Source: Sphingobacteriaceae bacterium (lineage in GTDB: Bacteria; Bacteroidota; Bacteroidia; Sphingobacteriales; Sphingobacteriaceae). Taken from it: a stretch of DNA of 64,000 nt. Under the pieces are notes generated by a model. It did not search any database. It was not told the DNA's origin and saw only the letters and a list, made by a program, of their open reading frames with translations. Shown here piece after piece: positions 1-8,999 of the stretch (positions within the stretch are counted from its first letter, which is position 1; each line of letters starts with the position of its first letter). The stretch spans positions 1 to 64,000 of the forward strand of contig CAHJWG010000004.1 of assembly GCA_903642215.1 (NCBI GenBank), written 5' to 3'. The translations under genes were made by a program, and so were the position numbers.

Positions 1-135
1 AGCATTATCCGCAAGTTCGACGATACCGGCACCTGGAACCTGCCGGTTGTGGCCGGCGAAAAGTTTGTCGGCTTTATCTCTAAATCCACCGTTTTAAACC
101 AGTACCGGGAGTTGTTAAAAGGGTATTCCGTGTGA
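1..135 (+). CDS. ClC-type chloride channel, C-terminal CBS-domain fragment (5' end outside window)
   Basis: This is the last 44 codons of a gene that begins before the window; the frame is open from base 1 to a TGA at 133-135. The tail reads like the end of a CBS domain (WNLPVV, then VGFISKSTVL and a short helix with NQYRELL), a form that ends ClC-type chloride channel/antiporter proteins in Bacteroidetes. CBS domains bind adenine nucleotides and regulate the membrane channel. The channel part is not visible, so the assignment rests on the tail alone; another CBS-domain protein is possible. Confidence 0.6.
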   Translation, partial: SIIRKFDDTGTWNLPVVAGEKFVGFISKSTVLNQYRELLKGYSV

Positions 136-369
136 AGGAGGCTTTTAGCTGTCAGCAATCAGTTTGTATGGTTTACAACCGGTTATGGTAAGTTTATTTA
201 CAAGGCTGTACTTTTTAGGTTGAACAGAACTTTTTCAAGCCGTTTGTTATTGATAATTATCTGATTTTTGCAGAAGCTGAAAGTTAAATGCCTGATATGA
301 TAATGCAGAAGCAGGTTTTAGGTTGCTAAAAACAGTATCCGCCTCGGTTCCATCTTCTCTAAGCACAAA

Positions 370-400
370 GCCTCACCCCAACCCTCTCCAAAAAAGAGGA
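370..400 (+). repeat. C-rich intergenic repeat unit
   Basis: Holds CCTCACCCCAACCCTCTCC followed by an A-run and AGAGG, so the end can pair with the CCTCTCC core. From memory this wording recurs between genes in many Bacteroidetes genomes; here it is seen once. The rest of 136-515 holds one variant dispersed motif at 325-338 and nothing else I recognise. Confidence 0.4.
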
Positions 401-515
401 ACTTGAAAACCAAGTGTAGCTAACTTGTACCCGTAAGCCTGGGTTGTAGTAGGAAAGACAGTATAATCATTTTATTTTTATGCTTTTTTATTAAAAATCA
501 GACCGAACATTAAGA

Positions 516-1265
516 ATGTACACTTCTTTTATCGAACAAAAAATGCTGCTTCCATCTAAATATAACGCTGATAAAACTACTGCGATAAAAATTTTAGAAC
601 AGCAAATTGCTGCGCTGGAAGCAGAATTACTGGCGTTAGAGAACGATGTAAATGCTTTTCAAGCTCAAATTCGTTCTGCTTTATCCGCACAAATCCAACG
701 AATTGAGCAGTTAATTAATTTGTATAAAAGCCGGAAACAGGCTAAAAAGTTAAAGCGTTTCGACCAGAAAAAACGAGGCAAAAATTACAAGGAACCGGTT
801 GAACTAAAAGTAATTAACCATACTTCTGCCGGCCAAAATCAGGATTTAATTACCGACAGGCAGGAACTGAAAAGATTATATAAAGAAGCGGTTGTGCAAA
901 TTCACCCGGATAAATTTGCGGATGCAGATGATGAATTAAACAAACGTGCAACGGCAATAACCAGCAAATTAAACGAGGTTTACAATAACGGAGATTTGGA
1001 AGAACTGAACCGTTTGCATGAACATATTATCAGTGGAAATGCACTAACTTATATTCCCGATCAACCGGAAACGGTAAATGATTTACCTGCAATGCTCGAA
1101 TTTTTACAGCAGAAAAAGTTGAAACTGCAAGCTTTACTACAGGAAATTAAAGCATCCGCCATTTATGGATTATTCATCAGTAGTAAGGATTTTGCTGCGC
1201 TGATTTCGGAACTGCGGACAGCGTTTGAGAACCGGATTGGTATTTTGGAAAAGAGAACAAAATAG
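516..1265 (+). CDS. J-domain (DnaJ-like) protein
   Basis: 249 residues. The first 80 residues look coiled-coil and are followed by a basic patch (SRKQAKKLKRFDQKKRGKNYK). Residues about 115-165 match the second half of a J domain, with the HPDK signature at 130-133 that stimulates Hsp70 ATPase. There is no G/F region, zinc centre or substrate-binding domain, so it is a class III J protein with an unknown client. The start codon lies beside a variant dispersed motif at 520-533 that encodes part of the N-terminus. It is transcribed in the same direction as the next gene, 51 bases downstream, and may share a transcript with it. Confidence 0.7.
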   Translation: MYTSFIEQKMLLPSKYNADKTTAIKILEQQIAALEAELLALENDVNAFQAQIRSALSAQIQRIEQLINLYKSRKQAKKLKRFDQKKRGKNYKEPVELKVINHTSAGQNQDLITDRQELKRLYKEAVVQIHPDKFADADDELNKRATAITSKLNEVYNNGDLEELNRLHEHIISGNALTYIPDQPETVNDLPAMLEFLQQKKLKLQALLQEIKASAIYGLFISSKDFAALISELRTAFENRIGILEKRTK

Positions 1266-1316
1266 CAACAAATTCTACATGCTCGTGTTCAAAACTTAGT
1301 TTTACAAAGCATTTTT

Positions 1317-2087
1317 ATGGATATTATCACAAATAGCAACACGCAAAAAGCAGAAATCAACCCAAAAGAAACCCTGGTTTTTCTGCATTATTTTGGCGGT
1401 TCGGCGCAGAGCTGGCAATGGGTAATCCCGCTTTTGCAAAAGGATTATCATTGCGTTGCACTTAATTTGCCGGGTTTTGGCGGAGAACCTGCTTTGCCGG
1501 AACCATCAATCGGTGCTTTTACTTCTTTTATCACCCAAAAATTGGAAGCTATGAACCTGGAATCTTTTGTGCTGGTTGGCCATTCGATGAGCGGGAAAAT
1601 TGCGGTGGATATGGCTGCAAATGATCCGAACTTTGCGATCAGGCAATTGATTTTAGTTGCACCTTCGCCGCCGACTACCGAGCAGATTTCGGAAGAAAAC
1701 AAACAGCAGATGCTTGATCATCCGAACCGGCAGCAGGCAGAAAATACTGTAAAAACCATTACGTTGAAACCGGTAACGGAAGAACAGCGGGAATTGATTA
1801 TTCAGAATAATTTGGAAGCGGATCCACAAACCTGGAACTGGTGGGTTTTGGAAGGCTCCGGCCATTCTATTGCCGAAGATACTGCTCATTTATTTCTGCC
1901 GATTACGATTTTAGCTTCTGAGGATGATCCGGCAATCAGTTTTGAAAGTATTCTGGGAGAATGTATGCCGCATTTGCCAGATGCCAAATTAGTTACGATA
2001 AAAGGAGTAGGGCATTTAAGTCCGATAGAAGTACCCGAATGGCTGGCCGGGGAAATTAAACGCTGCTTAGTGGGTGAGGGGTTTTGA
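1317..2087 (+). CDS. alpha/beta-fold hydrolase
   Basis: 256 residues, the usual size of a single-domain alpha/beta hydrolase. An HxFGG oxyanion segment lies at residues 24-28 (HYFGG). The nucleophile motif is GHSMS with Ser90; the usual second glycine is Ser and is followed by Gly. An acid residue is likely in ASEDDPA and the catalytic His is in GVGHLSP near the C-terminus. No signal peptide, so cytoplasmic. The fold and triad are clear, but the substrate (ester, lactone or C-C bond) cannot be read from sequence or neighbours. Confidence 0.85.
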   Translation: MDIITNSNTQKAEINPKETLVFLHYFGGSAQSWQWVIPLLQKDYHCVALNLPGFGGEPALPEPSIGAFTSFITQKLEAMNLESFVLVGHSMSGKIAVDMAANDPNFAIRQLILVAPSPPTTEQISEENKQQMLDHPNRQQAENTVKTITLKPVTEEQRELIIQNNLEADPQTWNWWVLEGSGHSIAEDTAHLFLPITILASEDDPAISFESILGECMPHLPDAKLVTIKGVGHLSPIEVPEWLAGEIKRCLVGEGF

Positions 2088-2136
2088 GGTATGAAGTGAG
2101 GTGAGCGGTTTGAGCCTTAATTTATCAAAAATTTGA

Positions 2137-2150
2137 ATGCTTCTTTTATC
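2137..2150 (-). repeat. dispersed motif, class A exact (GATAAAAGAAGCAT)
   Basis: In the gap between the alpha/beta hydrolase and methyltransferase genes. Confidence 0.8.
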
Positions 2151-2207
2151 GGTATAAATTAAGGAACCGGCAATAAAAAACCGGCAACTCCTAACAAAAA
2201 ACCAAAC

Positions 2208-2993
2208 GTGCGACTATTTGAATTTGAAGATTTAAGCTGGTTTCCTGATATAATCCGTTCCGGCATGACAGATTTTTTGCGGTATTTTATCGGCATACTC
2301 AATGTTTATCAGCCTGTTACGCTTTTGCTGCTGGAAGTTTTACAGAAAACCAACGAAAACCGGATTGTTGATCTTGGTTCTGGCGGAGGCGGCGCAATAG
2401 AACAGGTACATCAAAATTTGATCAGGGAAACTTCGCAAAAAATTGAAATTACGTTAACTGATAAATTCCCAAATCCGGCAGCCTGGCAATATATCCGGTA
2501 TAAAACTGATCATGCAATTACTTTTTACGCAGATTCTGTGGATGCTAATCAAGTTCCGGATGCTTTAAAAGGTGTGCGTACGTTGTTTTCGGCGGCACAT
2601 CATTTCAAGCCGGAGCAGATTAAAAATATTTTGCAGGCCGCGGTTACACAGCAAAAAGGAATCTGCTTGTTTGATGGCGGCGATAAAAATCCCCTCATGT
2701 TTTTGGGTTCAATTTTTATTCAACCCTTGTTCTTTTTTATTTTTACACCGTTTTTTCGTCCGTTTAAAATCTCCCGCATTCTGTTTACTTACCTCATTCC
2801 GCTAATTCCGTTTTGTACCGTTTGGGATGGCTGCGTTTCGTTATTGCGTTTATACCGGCCAAAAGAGTTACTCCAAATAGCCGAAACTATTCTGGCTCAT
2901 AATTATATTTGGAAAGCCGGCCGCGTAAAAAATAAATTAGGTTTGCACGTTACTTATTTGATCGGCTATCCAAAATTGGATACTGATTTTTAG
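2208..2993 (+). CDS. SAM-dependent methyltransferase-like protein with hydrophobic C-terminal half
   Basis: 261 residues with a GTG start; no in-frame ATG fits better. Residues 52-62 (RIVDLGSGGGG) form the glycine-rich SAM-binding loop of class I methyltransferases, and an acidic strand end follows (ITLTDKFPNP). The stretch around residues 163-205 is strongly hydrophobic and aromatic, unusual for a soluble methyltransferase and suggesting membrane attachment. The substrate is unknown. A dispersed motif copy lies just upstream (2137-2150) and another just after the stop (2996-3009). Confidence 0.6.
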   Translation: MRLFEFEDLSWFPDIIRSGMTDFLRYFIGILNVYQPVTLLLLEVLQKTNENRIVDLGSGGGGAIEQVHQNLIRETSQKIEITLTDKFPNPAAWQYIRYKTDHAITFYADSVDANQVPDALKGVRTLFSAAHHFKPEQIKNILQAAVTQQKGICLFDGGDKNPLMFLGSIFIQPLFFFIFTPFFRPFKISRILFTYLIPLIPFCTVWDGCVSLLRLYRPKELLQIAETILAHNYIWKAGRVKNKLGLHVTYLIGYPKLDTDF

Positions 2994-2995
2994 GT

Positions 2996-3009
2996 GATAA
3001 AAGAAGTAT
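2996..3009 (+). repeat. dispersed motif, class A exact (GATAAAAGAAGTAT)
   Basis: Two bases after the methyltransferase stop, preceded by ATTTTTAGGT. Confidence 0.85.
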
Positions 3010-3082
3010 GGATTGATAATTACTACTTAAATGTGAAAGGATTATTCCTATTTTGCAATTTTATCATTCATCCGAAATTAAA

Positions 3083-3691
3083 ATGATACAACCTTTTGAT
3101 TTTTCTGCCGATTATATTTTGGAAGATGAAGTGGTACAACTTCGTCCGCTTACTAACAATGATTACGATCTATTGCTTCCTTTTGCATTAAACGAACCCG
3201 AAACCTGGAAATATTCGATGGTTCCGTTAGTAGGTGCACAAGGTTTAAAAACTTACGTTAACACTGCTTTGGCTGCGCGGGAGGAAAAAAAGGAATATCT
3301 GTTTATTGTGTTTGATAAGCGACAGCAACAATATGCGGGCAGTACCAGGTTTTACGATATTAACCTGGCATACAATTCTTTACAATTGGGTTTTACCTGG
3401 TATGGAAGTGGTTTTCAGGGAACCGGTTTAAACAAACATTGCAAGTTTTTACTGCTGCAATTTGCGTTTGAGCAGATGGGAGTGGATCGCGTAGAATTTC
3501 GCGCAGATAACAACAATAAAAAAAGCATTGCTGCCATGCAAAGCATTGGTTGTGTGATAGAAGGCGTGTTACGAAACCATTTACCTTTGCCCAACGGAAC
3601 CCGCCGCAACAGTATTGTTTTAAGTATTTTAAAACACGAATGGTTTAGTACGGTAAAAGCAGCATTGGCGCAGAAGCTAAATTATAAATAA
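3083..3691 (+). CDS. GNAT-family N-acetyltransferase (RimJ/RimL-like)
   Basis: 202 residues from the ATG at 3083; the frame stays open upstream to a TTG at 3053, but the homologous part begins at the ATG. It opens with the typical layout of RimJ/RimL-like acetyltransferases (L-x-DEVVQLRPLTNNDYD), has the beta-bulge segment TRFYDIN, the acetyl-CoA pyrophosphate loop region near GFQGTGLNKH, and the closing NNNKKSIAAMQSIGCVIEGVLR motif. It transfers an acetyl group from acetyl-CoA to an amine; whether that is a ribosomal protein, a metabolite or a drug is unknown. Confidence 0.85.
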   Translation: MIQPFDFSADYILEDEVVQLRPLTNNDYDLLLPFALNEPETWKYSMVPLVGAQGLKTYVNTALAAREEKKEYLFIVFDKRQQQYAGSTRFYDINLAYNSLQLGFTWYGSGFQGTGLNKHCKFLLLQFAFEQMGVDRVEFRADNNNKKSIAAMQSIGCVIEGVLRNHLPLPNGTRRNSIVLSILKHEWFSTVKAALAQKLNYK

Positions 3692-3741
3692 CATTTGCTG
3701 AAACCGCATCTGCAAAAAACAGTTGGTGTTTTAAAGATCTG

Positions 3742-4263
3742 ATGTTATCCGAAAATCCTGTCATCCTCACCCTAAAAATAAACGAAGAAACGGCCAGTTA
3801 TTTTACCGGTTTGCGCAAAGCACATTTCCCGGCAGAGCGTAATTATCTGGATGCGCACCTCACTTTATTCCATCATTTGCCCGGAAACGAACCCGCTGTT
3901 TTACAAGAGATAAAAGCAGTATGCCAGCAACAAAATAAGCTTATTTTGCAGGTTACACAAGTGGTTAGTATCGGTGCGGGTGTTGCTTTTAAGCTGGAAT
4001 GCGATGCGTTAAAACAACTGCACAAAAGCCTGCAGGAAAAGTGGCAAACCTGGTTAACGCCGCAGGATAAGCAAGCTTTGTGGCCGCACATCACCATTCA
4101 AAATAAAGTTGACCGCGCAACGGCCGTGCAATTACAGCAGGAATTAAGCACCGGTTTTAAACCTTTTGAAATACTGGGTTTGGGTTTATCGGTTTGGGAA
4201 TATTTGAACGGGCCGTGGAATTTGTTGGAAACGATTGATTTTATGCCGATAAAAGAAGCATGA
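3742..4263 (+). CDS. 2H phosphoesterase / 2'-5' RNA ligase-like protein
   Basis: 173 residues with the two HxT motifs that define the 2H phosphoesterase superfamily: His39-Leu-Thr41 and His116-Ile-Thr118. Members act on 2',3'-cyclic or 2'-5' phosphodiester ends of RNA or on ADP-ribose cyclic phosphates. The length fits a single bilobal domain. The last codons (PIKEA then TGA) are encoded by a dispersed motif copy at 4248-4261, so the repeat supplies the C-terminus and its final T starts the stop codon. Confidence 0.8.
   Translation: MLSENPVILTLKINEETASYFTGLRKAHFPAERNYLDAHLTLFHHLPGNEPAVLQEIKAVCQQQNKLILQVTQVVSIGAGVAFKLECDALKQLHKSLQEKWQTWLTPQDKQALWPHITIQNKVDRATAVQLQQELSTGFKPFEILGLGLSVWEYLNGPWNLLETIDFMPIKEA
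4248..4261 (+). repeat. dispersed motif, class A exact (GATAAAAGAAGCAT)
   Basis: Inside the last codons of the 2H phosphoesterase gene; its last T opens the TGA. Confidence 0.85.
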
Positions 4264-4286
4264 TCAGCATAAAACCAATCTGTAAA

Positions 4287-4628
4287 TCATTTTTTTAAAG
4301 GATCATGTCCCCAGTTTTTTAACGAATATAACCAAGGCGTATTGCTTACATCGCCGTGCGGGCGTTGTGCGCTGTGCCTGCTGATGTAAGCAATAACTTT
4401 GTGGATGTGATGATAATCATCCTTGCTTAGCTTATCTTTTTTACTTTTCAGGATTTCGATAATGTGTTTTGCAGATTTCCTGCCGATAGATTCGCCGTCG
4501 CCGCTGTCTTGTCCAACTTCCTTTGATTCGTCTTTTTTTAGCCAGCTTTCAATTTCCGAAGCCGACATGTTTACCAATCCTTTAAACTTATCGTAAGCTT
4601 CTTTTTTGTTTTCTTCTGTGTATTCCAT
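4287..4628 (-). CDS. DUF3140-family protein
   Basis: 113 residues. The layout fits the small DUF3140 family: an N-terminal helix with MSASEIESWLKKDESKEVGQ, a GRKSAKHIIEILKSKK segment and a C-terminal YISRHSAQRPHGD...TPWLYSLKNWGHDP. The function is unknown; from memory, family members are often annotated as DNA-binding-like. It is convergent with the 2H phosphoesterase gene (23 bases apart) and is separated by 69 bases from the next minus-strand gene, so it may be read alone. Confidence 0.65.
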   Translation of the reverse strand: MEYTEENKKEAYDKFKGLVNMSASEIESWLKKDESKEVGQDSGDGESIGRKSAKHIIEILKSKKDKLSKDDYHHIHKVIAYISRHSAQRPHGDVSNTPWLYSLKNWGHDPLKK

Positions 4629-4697
4629 AAAATTCTGTTTTTAAATTAACCGTAGTAAATAGTTAAAGTTTAAGCAGATTTAATTTCGCCCCAAAAA

Positions 4698-7421
4698 TTA
4701 CTGCACTTTGTACCGGTAATTGGTTCTGCCGATGTTACCGTCTTTATCAATTCCTTCGGCAATTACGCGATAAGTGCCTTTACCGTCAGAATTATAGTAT
4801 TCAAAAGAAGCATTTCCTTTTTCATCCGTAACAATTCTCGGGTTCCAATACAAAGTAGTTCGATAATCAAAACCTTGCATCGTGCTTCGGGTAACTTCGT
4901 ATTTAGGCGAGTAAAATACACGGCCGCTGGTGTAACCTTTCGGCACAAAAGTTACCACGCTTGGCTGCGGGATCAGATCCTGGATATCTTTTGCGGTATA
5001 TTTTTTCTTCTCCACCTTTTTCATGTTCACTTCCAAAATCCCGTTCGTGCCGTAAGTGCGATTAATCCCGCTTACATCATCCTTCAAAAATACTTCGATA
5101 GATTCTACTTCTGTTGCATTTAAACTGTTTAAATAGTTTACATCAACCGGCGAACCATCTACAAAAACCTGCACCGGCGTTTTGTTTCCGGCCTGATAAT
5201 CACGGCGTACATAAAAATTGTTATCCTGAAACGTTAAGCCCAGTACGGCACTTTGCAAACATAAGGTGAATATGTTACAGGGAGTTAAACGGTCTGCCGA
5301 AATCAGTTGATCCGGCAACATGCTTAGCCCGGTTAAAGCAGGATAATCTGCGTGGCTCGGCTTTTTCTTTGTAACCACGTCTTTAATAGTTACTTCCTTT
5401 AAAGTCCGTGTGTTAAAATACTGGCTTTTGCTGTTTTTTAAATAAATGCTGAGGGTACTGTCAATATTCATCACATCGTTTGGAGCCTGCGGGTTTGGGT
5501 TTACTTTCTGTGCCGATGTTCCGCTCAGCATAATCATCATATTATTGCTATTAGAATTGCCTTTCGCACTTAAAACAACTTTGGATGAATCCCGAACCAA
5601 AACTTTTGGAAACGTAAAAATGCCGGCCGCGTTCGTTACTACTTGCGTTGAAAAATTATGATCCGGAACCTGCAATTTTACCACGCCGCGCGCAATCGGC
5701 ATTCCGGTAAGATCGCGTAAAGTCCCGTTAATATCAATTCCGCCTTCCGGGAAAAACGTAATCTCCGGATATTTTCCTGATAAAATAACGTCGTAAGAAA
5801 AGCGGCGGTAACCTTGTGTCAGCATCAGTAAATCCAAATCAGCGGCCGTTTCCGGTGTCGGGTTTTTAAAGTAATAATTTGGTTTTTCGATATAGCCTTT
5901 TAAGTCGGACGTAAGCAGCAGATAAGTTAAAATGGTTGTTTCTGCATTTTCATCAAACGGCACTTTGCTTTCGTCAATCACGGCTACAGATAAATTTGCT
6001 TCGGCCGGCAAGGCTTTATTTTTTGCGCTGAGGTTAATTTTAACTTTTTCTCGGCTCAAATAATTTGTTTTAGCAGATGTTAAACCGATATTCATTTGGT
6101 CGTTATGCTGGATAAAAGCAACCCGTTCGCTTATCGGCTGTCCGTTTGTTGCAAACAGAGTAAGCTGTACAATCCCCGTCGGGAATTTACTTTTAGGGAT
6201 GGAAGCACTGTAAATCAATGCCTGTAAAGACGTTTGCGCCGCATAACAAACCACGCCGCCGCTCCTGGCGATAATGTAAAAGCTTTTATTCTGATTTTTT
6301 TGCAGGAAAACATCGTTCGCAGAAATACGGATCATCAGGTTATTTTCATCCGTATTGCTGATCGCCATGTTGATCCCTTCCGCAGAAACTTTTGGTAAAT
6401 TGATGGTAGTTTTAGAGCCATCTGCAAAAACTACGTTCGCGCTATAGGTTTTACCGGCTTCCGGCTGCATCGCAAAAACGCCCATCCCTAAATGTGCGGC
6501 ATTAAATTCGGCCACATTTTTGCCGTCGTTATCGGTGATGGTTCCTTTGGCATTTAAACCTAATCCGTTTGCGGCTACTGCTTTTATGGCAACTTTTGTG
6601 CGCACGCCGGTAATTAACGAGCCGCCTTCCGGGAAAAACTGAATATCCGGCGTTGCGGTAGCATTGCGTAATGGAAACGTGCTGGTAACTGATTTTTTAT
6701 CATTCGTGGTAATCACCGTAAAAAGCGTTCCGGTTGCCAGCGAAACATTTTGTTTACTGCCGATGCTGATGGGCAAAAACCCGTTTTGGTCCGTTGTACC
6801 TTTCCCTTTGGCAATCGTTTCGTAATCCACATCCACATGCCAACTCACTTTTTTGTTGGCATAAGGCGTTCCGTTTCCGTCTTTATAATAAATGCCGGCG
6901 TTTGCTTTGGATGGATTATCCTTCGCGGCTCCCGAAAAAGACACTTTCGTAAGTACCTCGTTTTCAATTAAATCACCAACAGTAATGGTTTTGTTGAAGA
7001 AATAATCCGGACTATCATTCCGCATATAATTGGTGTAAGCCCGTAAATGATAATTCCCCTGTTTGTAAGTAAGCGGTGCCAGCGTAATATCGCCGGAAGC
7101 AATGCTGTTTACAACCGAAAGTTTCAGGGTTTCTACCAAAGAATCCCGGCTGGTATAAATATCAACGTAAACAATTTTACTCAAAGCAGAAGGTTCGTGC
7201 AGGCCGGCCGTTACATAAGCTTTAAACCAAATGGTATCGCCGATGGCATAATATGGTTTATCCAGATGCAGGTAAACTTTTTCTGCCGGGCGCGCATTGG
7301 CATAATCAATTGTTTTGGTGAGGATGGATTTTAATGTAGAAGTATCCTGCTGGGCAAAAGCGGCAGTACAGCAAAGCGAGAAAAGTATGGATAAAAACAG
7401 TATCAGTTTTGCGGGTTGCAT
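4698..7421 (-). CDS. MG2/alpha-2-macroglobulin-like protein with C-terminal TonB plug-like domain
   Basis: 907 residues with an N-terminal signal peptide (LILFLSILFSLCCTAAFAQ). Residues about 40-130 look like an MG2 domain (KVYLHLDKPYYAIGDTIWFKAYV), followed by several beta-rich macroglobulin-like and carboxypeptidase-regulatory-like repeats. Around residues 700-800 a TonB plug-like segment appears (PVQVFVDGSPVD, then SIEVFLKDD and GTNGILEVNMKK). No bait or thioester motif and no 22-strand barrel follow, so it is neither a protease inhibitor of the classical type nor a receptor. It is probably a periplasmic or surface protein working with a transporter. It appears monocistronic. Confidence 0.7.
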   Translation of the reverse strand: MQPAKLILFLSILFSLCCTAAFAQQDTSTLKSILTKTIDYANARPAEKVYLHLDKPYYAIGDTIWFKAYVTAGLHEPSALSKIVYVDIYTSRDSLVETLKLSVVNSIASGDITLAPLTYKQGNYHLRAYTNYMRNDSPDYFFNKTITVGDLIENEVLTKVSFSGAAKDNPSKANAGIYYKDGNGTPYANKKVSWHVDVDYETIAKGKGTTDQNGFLPISIGSKQNVSLATGTLFTVITTNDKKSVTSTFPLRNATATPDIQFFPEGGSLITGVRTKVAIKAVAANGLGLNAKGTITDNDGKNVAEFNAAHLGMGVFAMQPEAGKTYSANVVFADGSKTTINLPKVSAEGINMAISNTDENNLMIRISANDVFLQKNQNKSFYIIARSGGVVCYAAQTSLQALIYSASIPKSKFPTGIVQLTLFATNGQPISERVAFIQHNDQMNIGLTSAKTNYLSREKVKINLSAKNKALPAEANLSVAVIDESKVPFDENAETTILTYLLLTSDLKGYIEKPNYYFKNPTPETAADLDLLMLTQGYRRFSYDVILSGKYPEITFFPEGGIDINGTLRDLTGMPIARGVVKLQVPDHNFSTQVVTNAAGIFTFPKVLVRDSSKVVLSAKGNSNSNNMMIMLSGTSAQKVNPNPQAPNDVMNIDSTLSIYLKNSKSQYFNTRTLKEVTIKDVVTKKKPSHADYPALTGLSMLPDQLISADRLTPCNIFTLCLQSAVLGLTFQDNNFYVRRDYQAGNKTPVQVFVDGSPVDVNYLNSLNATEVESIEVFLKDDVSGINRTYGTNGILEVNMKKVEKKKYTAKDIQDLIPQPSVVTFVPKGYTSGRVFYSPKYEVTRSTMQGFDYRTTLYWNPRIVTDEKGNASFEYYNSDGKGTYRVIAEGIDKDGNIGRTNYRYKVQ
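7390..7403 (+). repeat. dispersed motif, class B exact (GATAAAAACAGTAT)
   Basis: Encodes part of the signal peptide of the MG2/plug gene, opposite strand. Confidence 0.6.
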
Positions 7422-7547
7422 AGATTTATTTTGTAGCTGAACGGCTAATATAATTGTTTCGGATTTACCGGATTACAATCGTTCGTTTTTAATTTTTTTT
7501 ATTTTCTGAACAGGGTGAATTTATATCTCCGGCGTGTTTTTTTAGTT

Positions 7548-7561
7548 GATAAAAGAAGTAT
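7548..7561 (+). repeat. dispersed motif, class A exact (GATAAAAGAAGTAT)
   Basis: Upstream of the MG2/plug gene, preceded by TTTTTTTAGTT. Confidence 0.85.
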
Positions 7562-7699
7562 GCAATCCTGAAAAAGAAATTCCCATATTCCACAAACCTT
7601 TCAAAGATATTGTACTGCTGCTGGTTAAACTATTTTAACCGGTTGATTAACGTTTTTTAACAGTTCTATTGTACTTCAACAAAAATCTTCACATAAAAA

Positions 7700-7731
7700 A
7701 AGCCTGCTACCAACTAATTGGCAGCAGGCTT
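7700..7731 (-). terminator. Rho-independent terminator of the GH1-like gene
   Basis: Stem AAGCCTGCTACCAA with TTGGCAGCAGGCTT (one mismatch) and loop CTAA. On the minus strand it is followed by a run of seven T. It lies 18 bases beyond the stop of the glycoside hydrolase gene. Confidence 0.9.
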
Positions 7732-7748
7732 CAAATTCAAACTTTTAT

Positions 7749-8927
7749 TTAATGTAAATCATATTGTTCAACCGGAACCAGGGCAGCCTGTACTTTCGCT
7801 TGTCCGTCTAACAAAGCCTGCGCGTATTCCTGGTTTAAAATGCGTTGCGGTAATTCTCCGGGATTAGGTTCTGCATCCCAAAGCCCGGATTTATGCCAGT
7901 CATCCAGATGGTCCCAGTCCGGCCGGTCGATAATCGGGTAAATACAAACACCCCACATCGGTAATTTTCTTTCGGCCATTAGCGCGCATTCCTCGGCAAT
8001 GTAACTAATCCACAAGGGGCGGTCTTCTTTTGGGTGGCTTGTTTCCGTAAGTACCAAAGGTTTATTGTATCGGTGGTAAGCTTCTTCCATCAATAAATGG
8101 AGCGGTTTAAAACGGTAATCCCGCGGTTCGTCAATCCATTTTAAATACTGGTGCGTGGTGATTACCCATTCATTGTTATAATAATGATTGAGGCCCAAAA
8201 TATCTACGTTATCTATAGAACCGCCCAATTCCGGGCAAATCTTTCCGGTCAAAATATCAACCGATTGGTACTGGTTGATATGTGCAGATGCTGCATCTGT
8301 AACTTCCTTTTCGGTTGCACCATACGGCGGCACAACCTGGATTAAAGGTTCCGTAGTCATGATTTTTACATTCGGATCAACCGCCCGCATAGCTGCAACT
8401 GCTTCAATGTATGCCCGCATCAACGCATATTTTACGTCCCAGCCCAAATGGTGGCAGTAGGGCGACGTGCCGCAAACATCTCCGCCCAGCCAGGAAATAA
8501 AACTTACTTCGTTTATCGGTGTAATAATGAGTGTATCATCCGGTGAAATACTGCGGTAAAACTGTACAAAAGCGCGGCAAACGGAAGCAAAACGGCCGGC
8601 AAATTTCGGATGCAAAGGCGTTAAATCATCCGGGAAACCGAAATGGCAAATATCCCAAAGTTGTTGTATGCCCAAAGCTTTTCCCCGGCGGATCATGTGT
8701 TCAACGGTTTCCCATTTGTATTGATAGGGGCGCGTTTCTACCTGGCTCCACCGGATCCCTTCGCGGACGGTTTTGATATTAAATTGTGCCAGATCCTGAT
8801 AATCCTGGTCGATTAACTGCAAATGGCCTGTCCGCGTTAGTAAATCAACACGATCGCCAAAGGCATTCTGCTGATCTGTGCATTCGTAACCGGCCATCCA
8901 ATAAGAGTGAAAAGGAGTTGTATCCAT
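7749..8927 (-). CDS. family 1-like glycoside hydrolase (beta-glycosidase)
   Basis: 392 residues. The protein shows a clan GH-A TIM barrel: the Asn-Glu acid/base pair appears in ITPINEVSF (Glu140) and the nucleophile in LVLTETSHP (Glu295). The N-terminus has the aromatic SYWMAGYECTDQ segment and a later GLNHYYNNEW resembles GH1. It is shorter than a canonical 450-residue GH1 enzyme, so it belongs to the short, divergent branch. There is no signal peptide, so it is probably cytoplasmic. The sugar substrate is not predictable from the sequence. It is monocistronic, with a strong terminator behind it. Confidence 0.75.
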   Translation of the reverse strand: MDTTPFHSYWMAGYECTDQQNAFGDRVDLLTRTGHLQLIDQDYQDLAQFNIKTVREGIRWSQVETRPYQYKWETVEHMIRRGKALGIQQLWDICHFGFPDDLTPLHPKFAGRFASVCRAFVQFYRSISPDDTLIITPINEVSFISWLGGDVCGTSPYCHHLGWDVKYALMRAYIEAVAAMRAVDPNVKIMTTEPLIQVVPPYGATEKEVTDAASAHINQYQSVDILTGKICPELGGSIDNVDILGLNHYYNNEWVITTHQYLKWIDEPRDYRFKPLHLLMEEAYHRYNKPLVLTETSHPKEDRPLWISYIAEECALMAERKLPMWGVCIYPIIDRPDWDHLDDWHKSGLWDAEPNPGELPQRILNQEYAQALLDGQAKVQAALVPVEQYDLH

Positions 8928-8999
8928 GTAGTGTTTTTTGATGAATAGAGAAAGAACTCAAAAGTTACCGAATTGTTGGAGCAGAAGATTGCTTCAATT

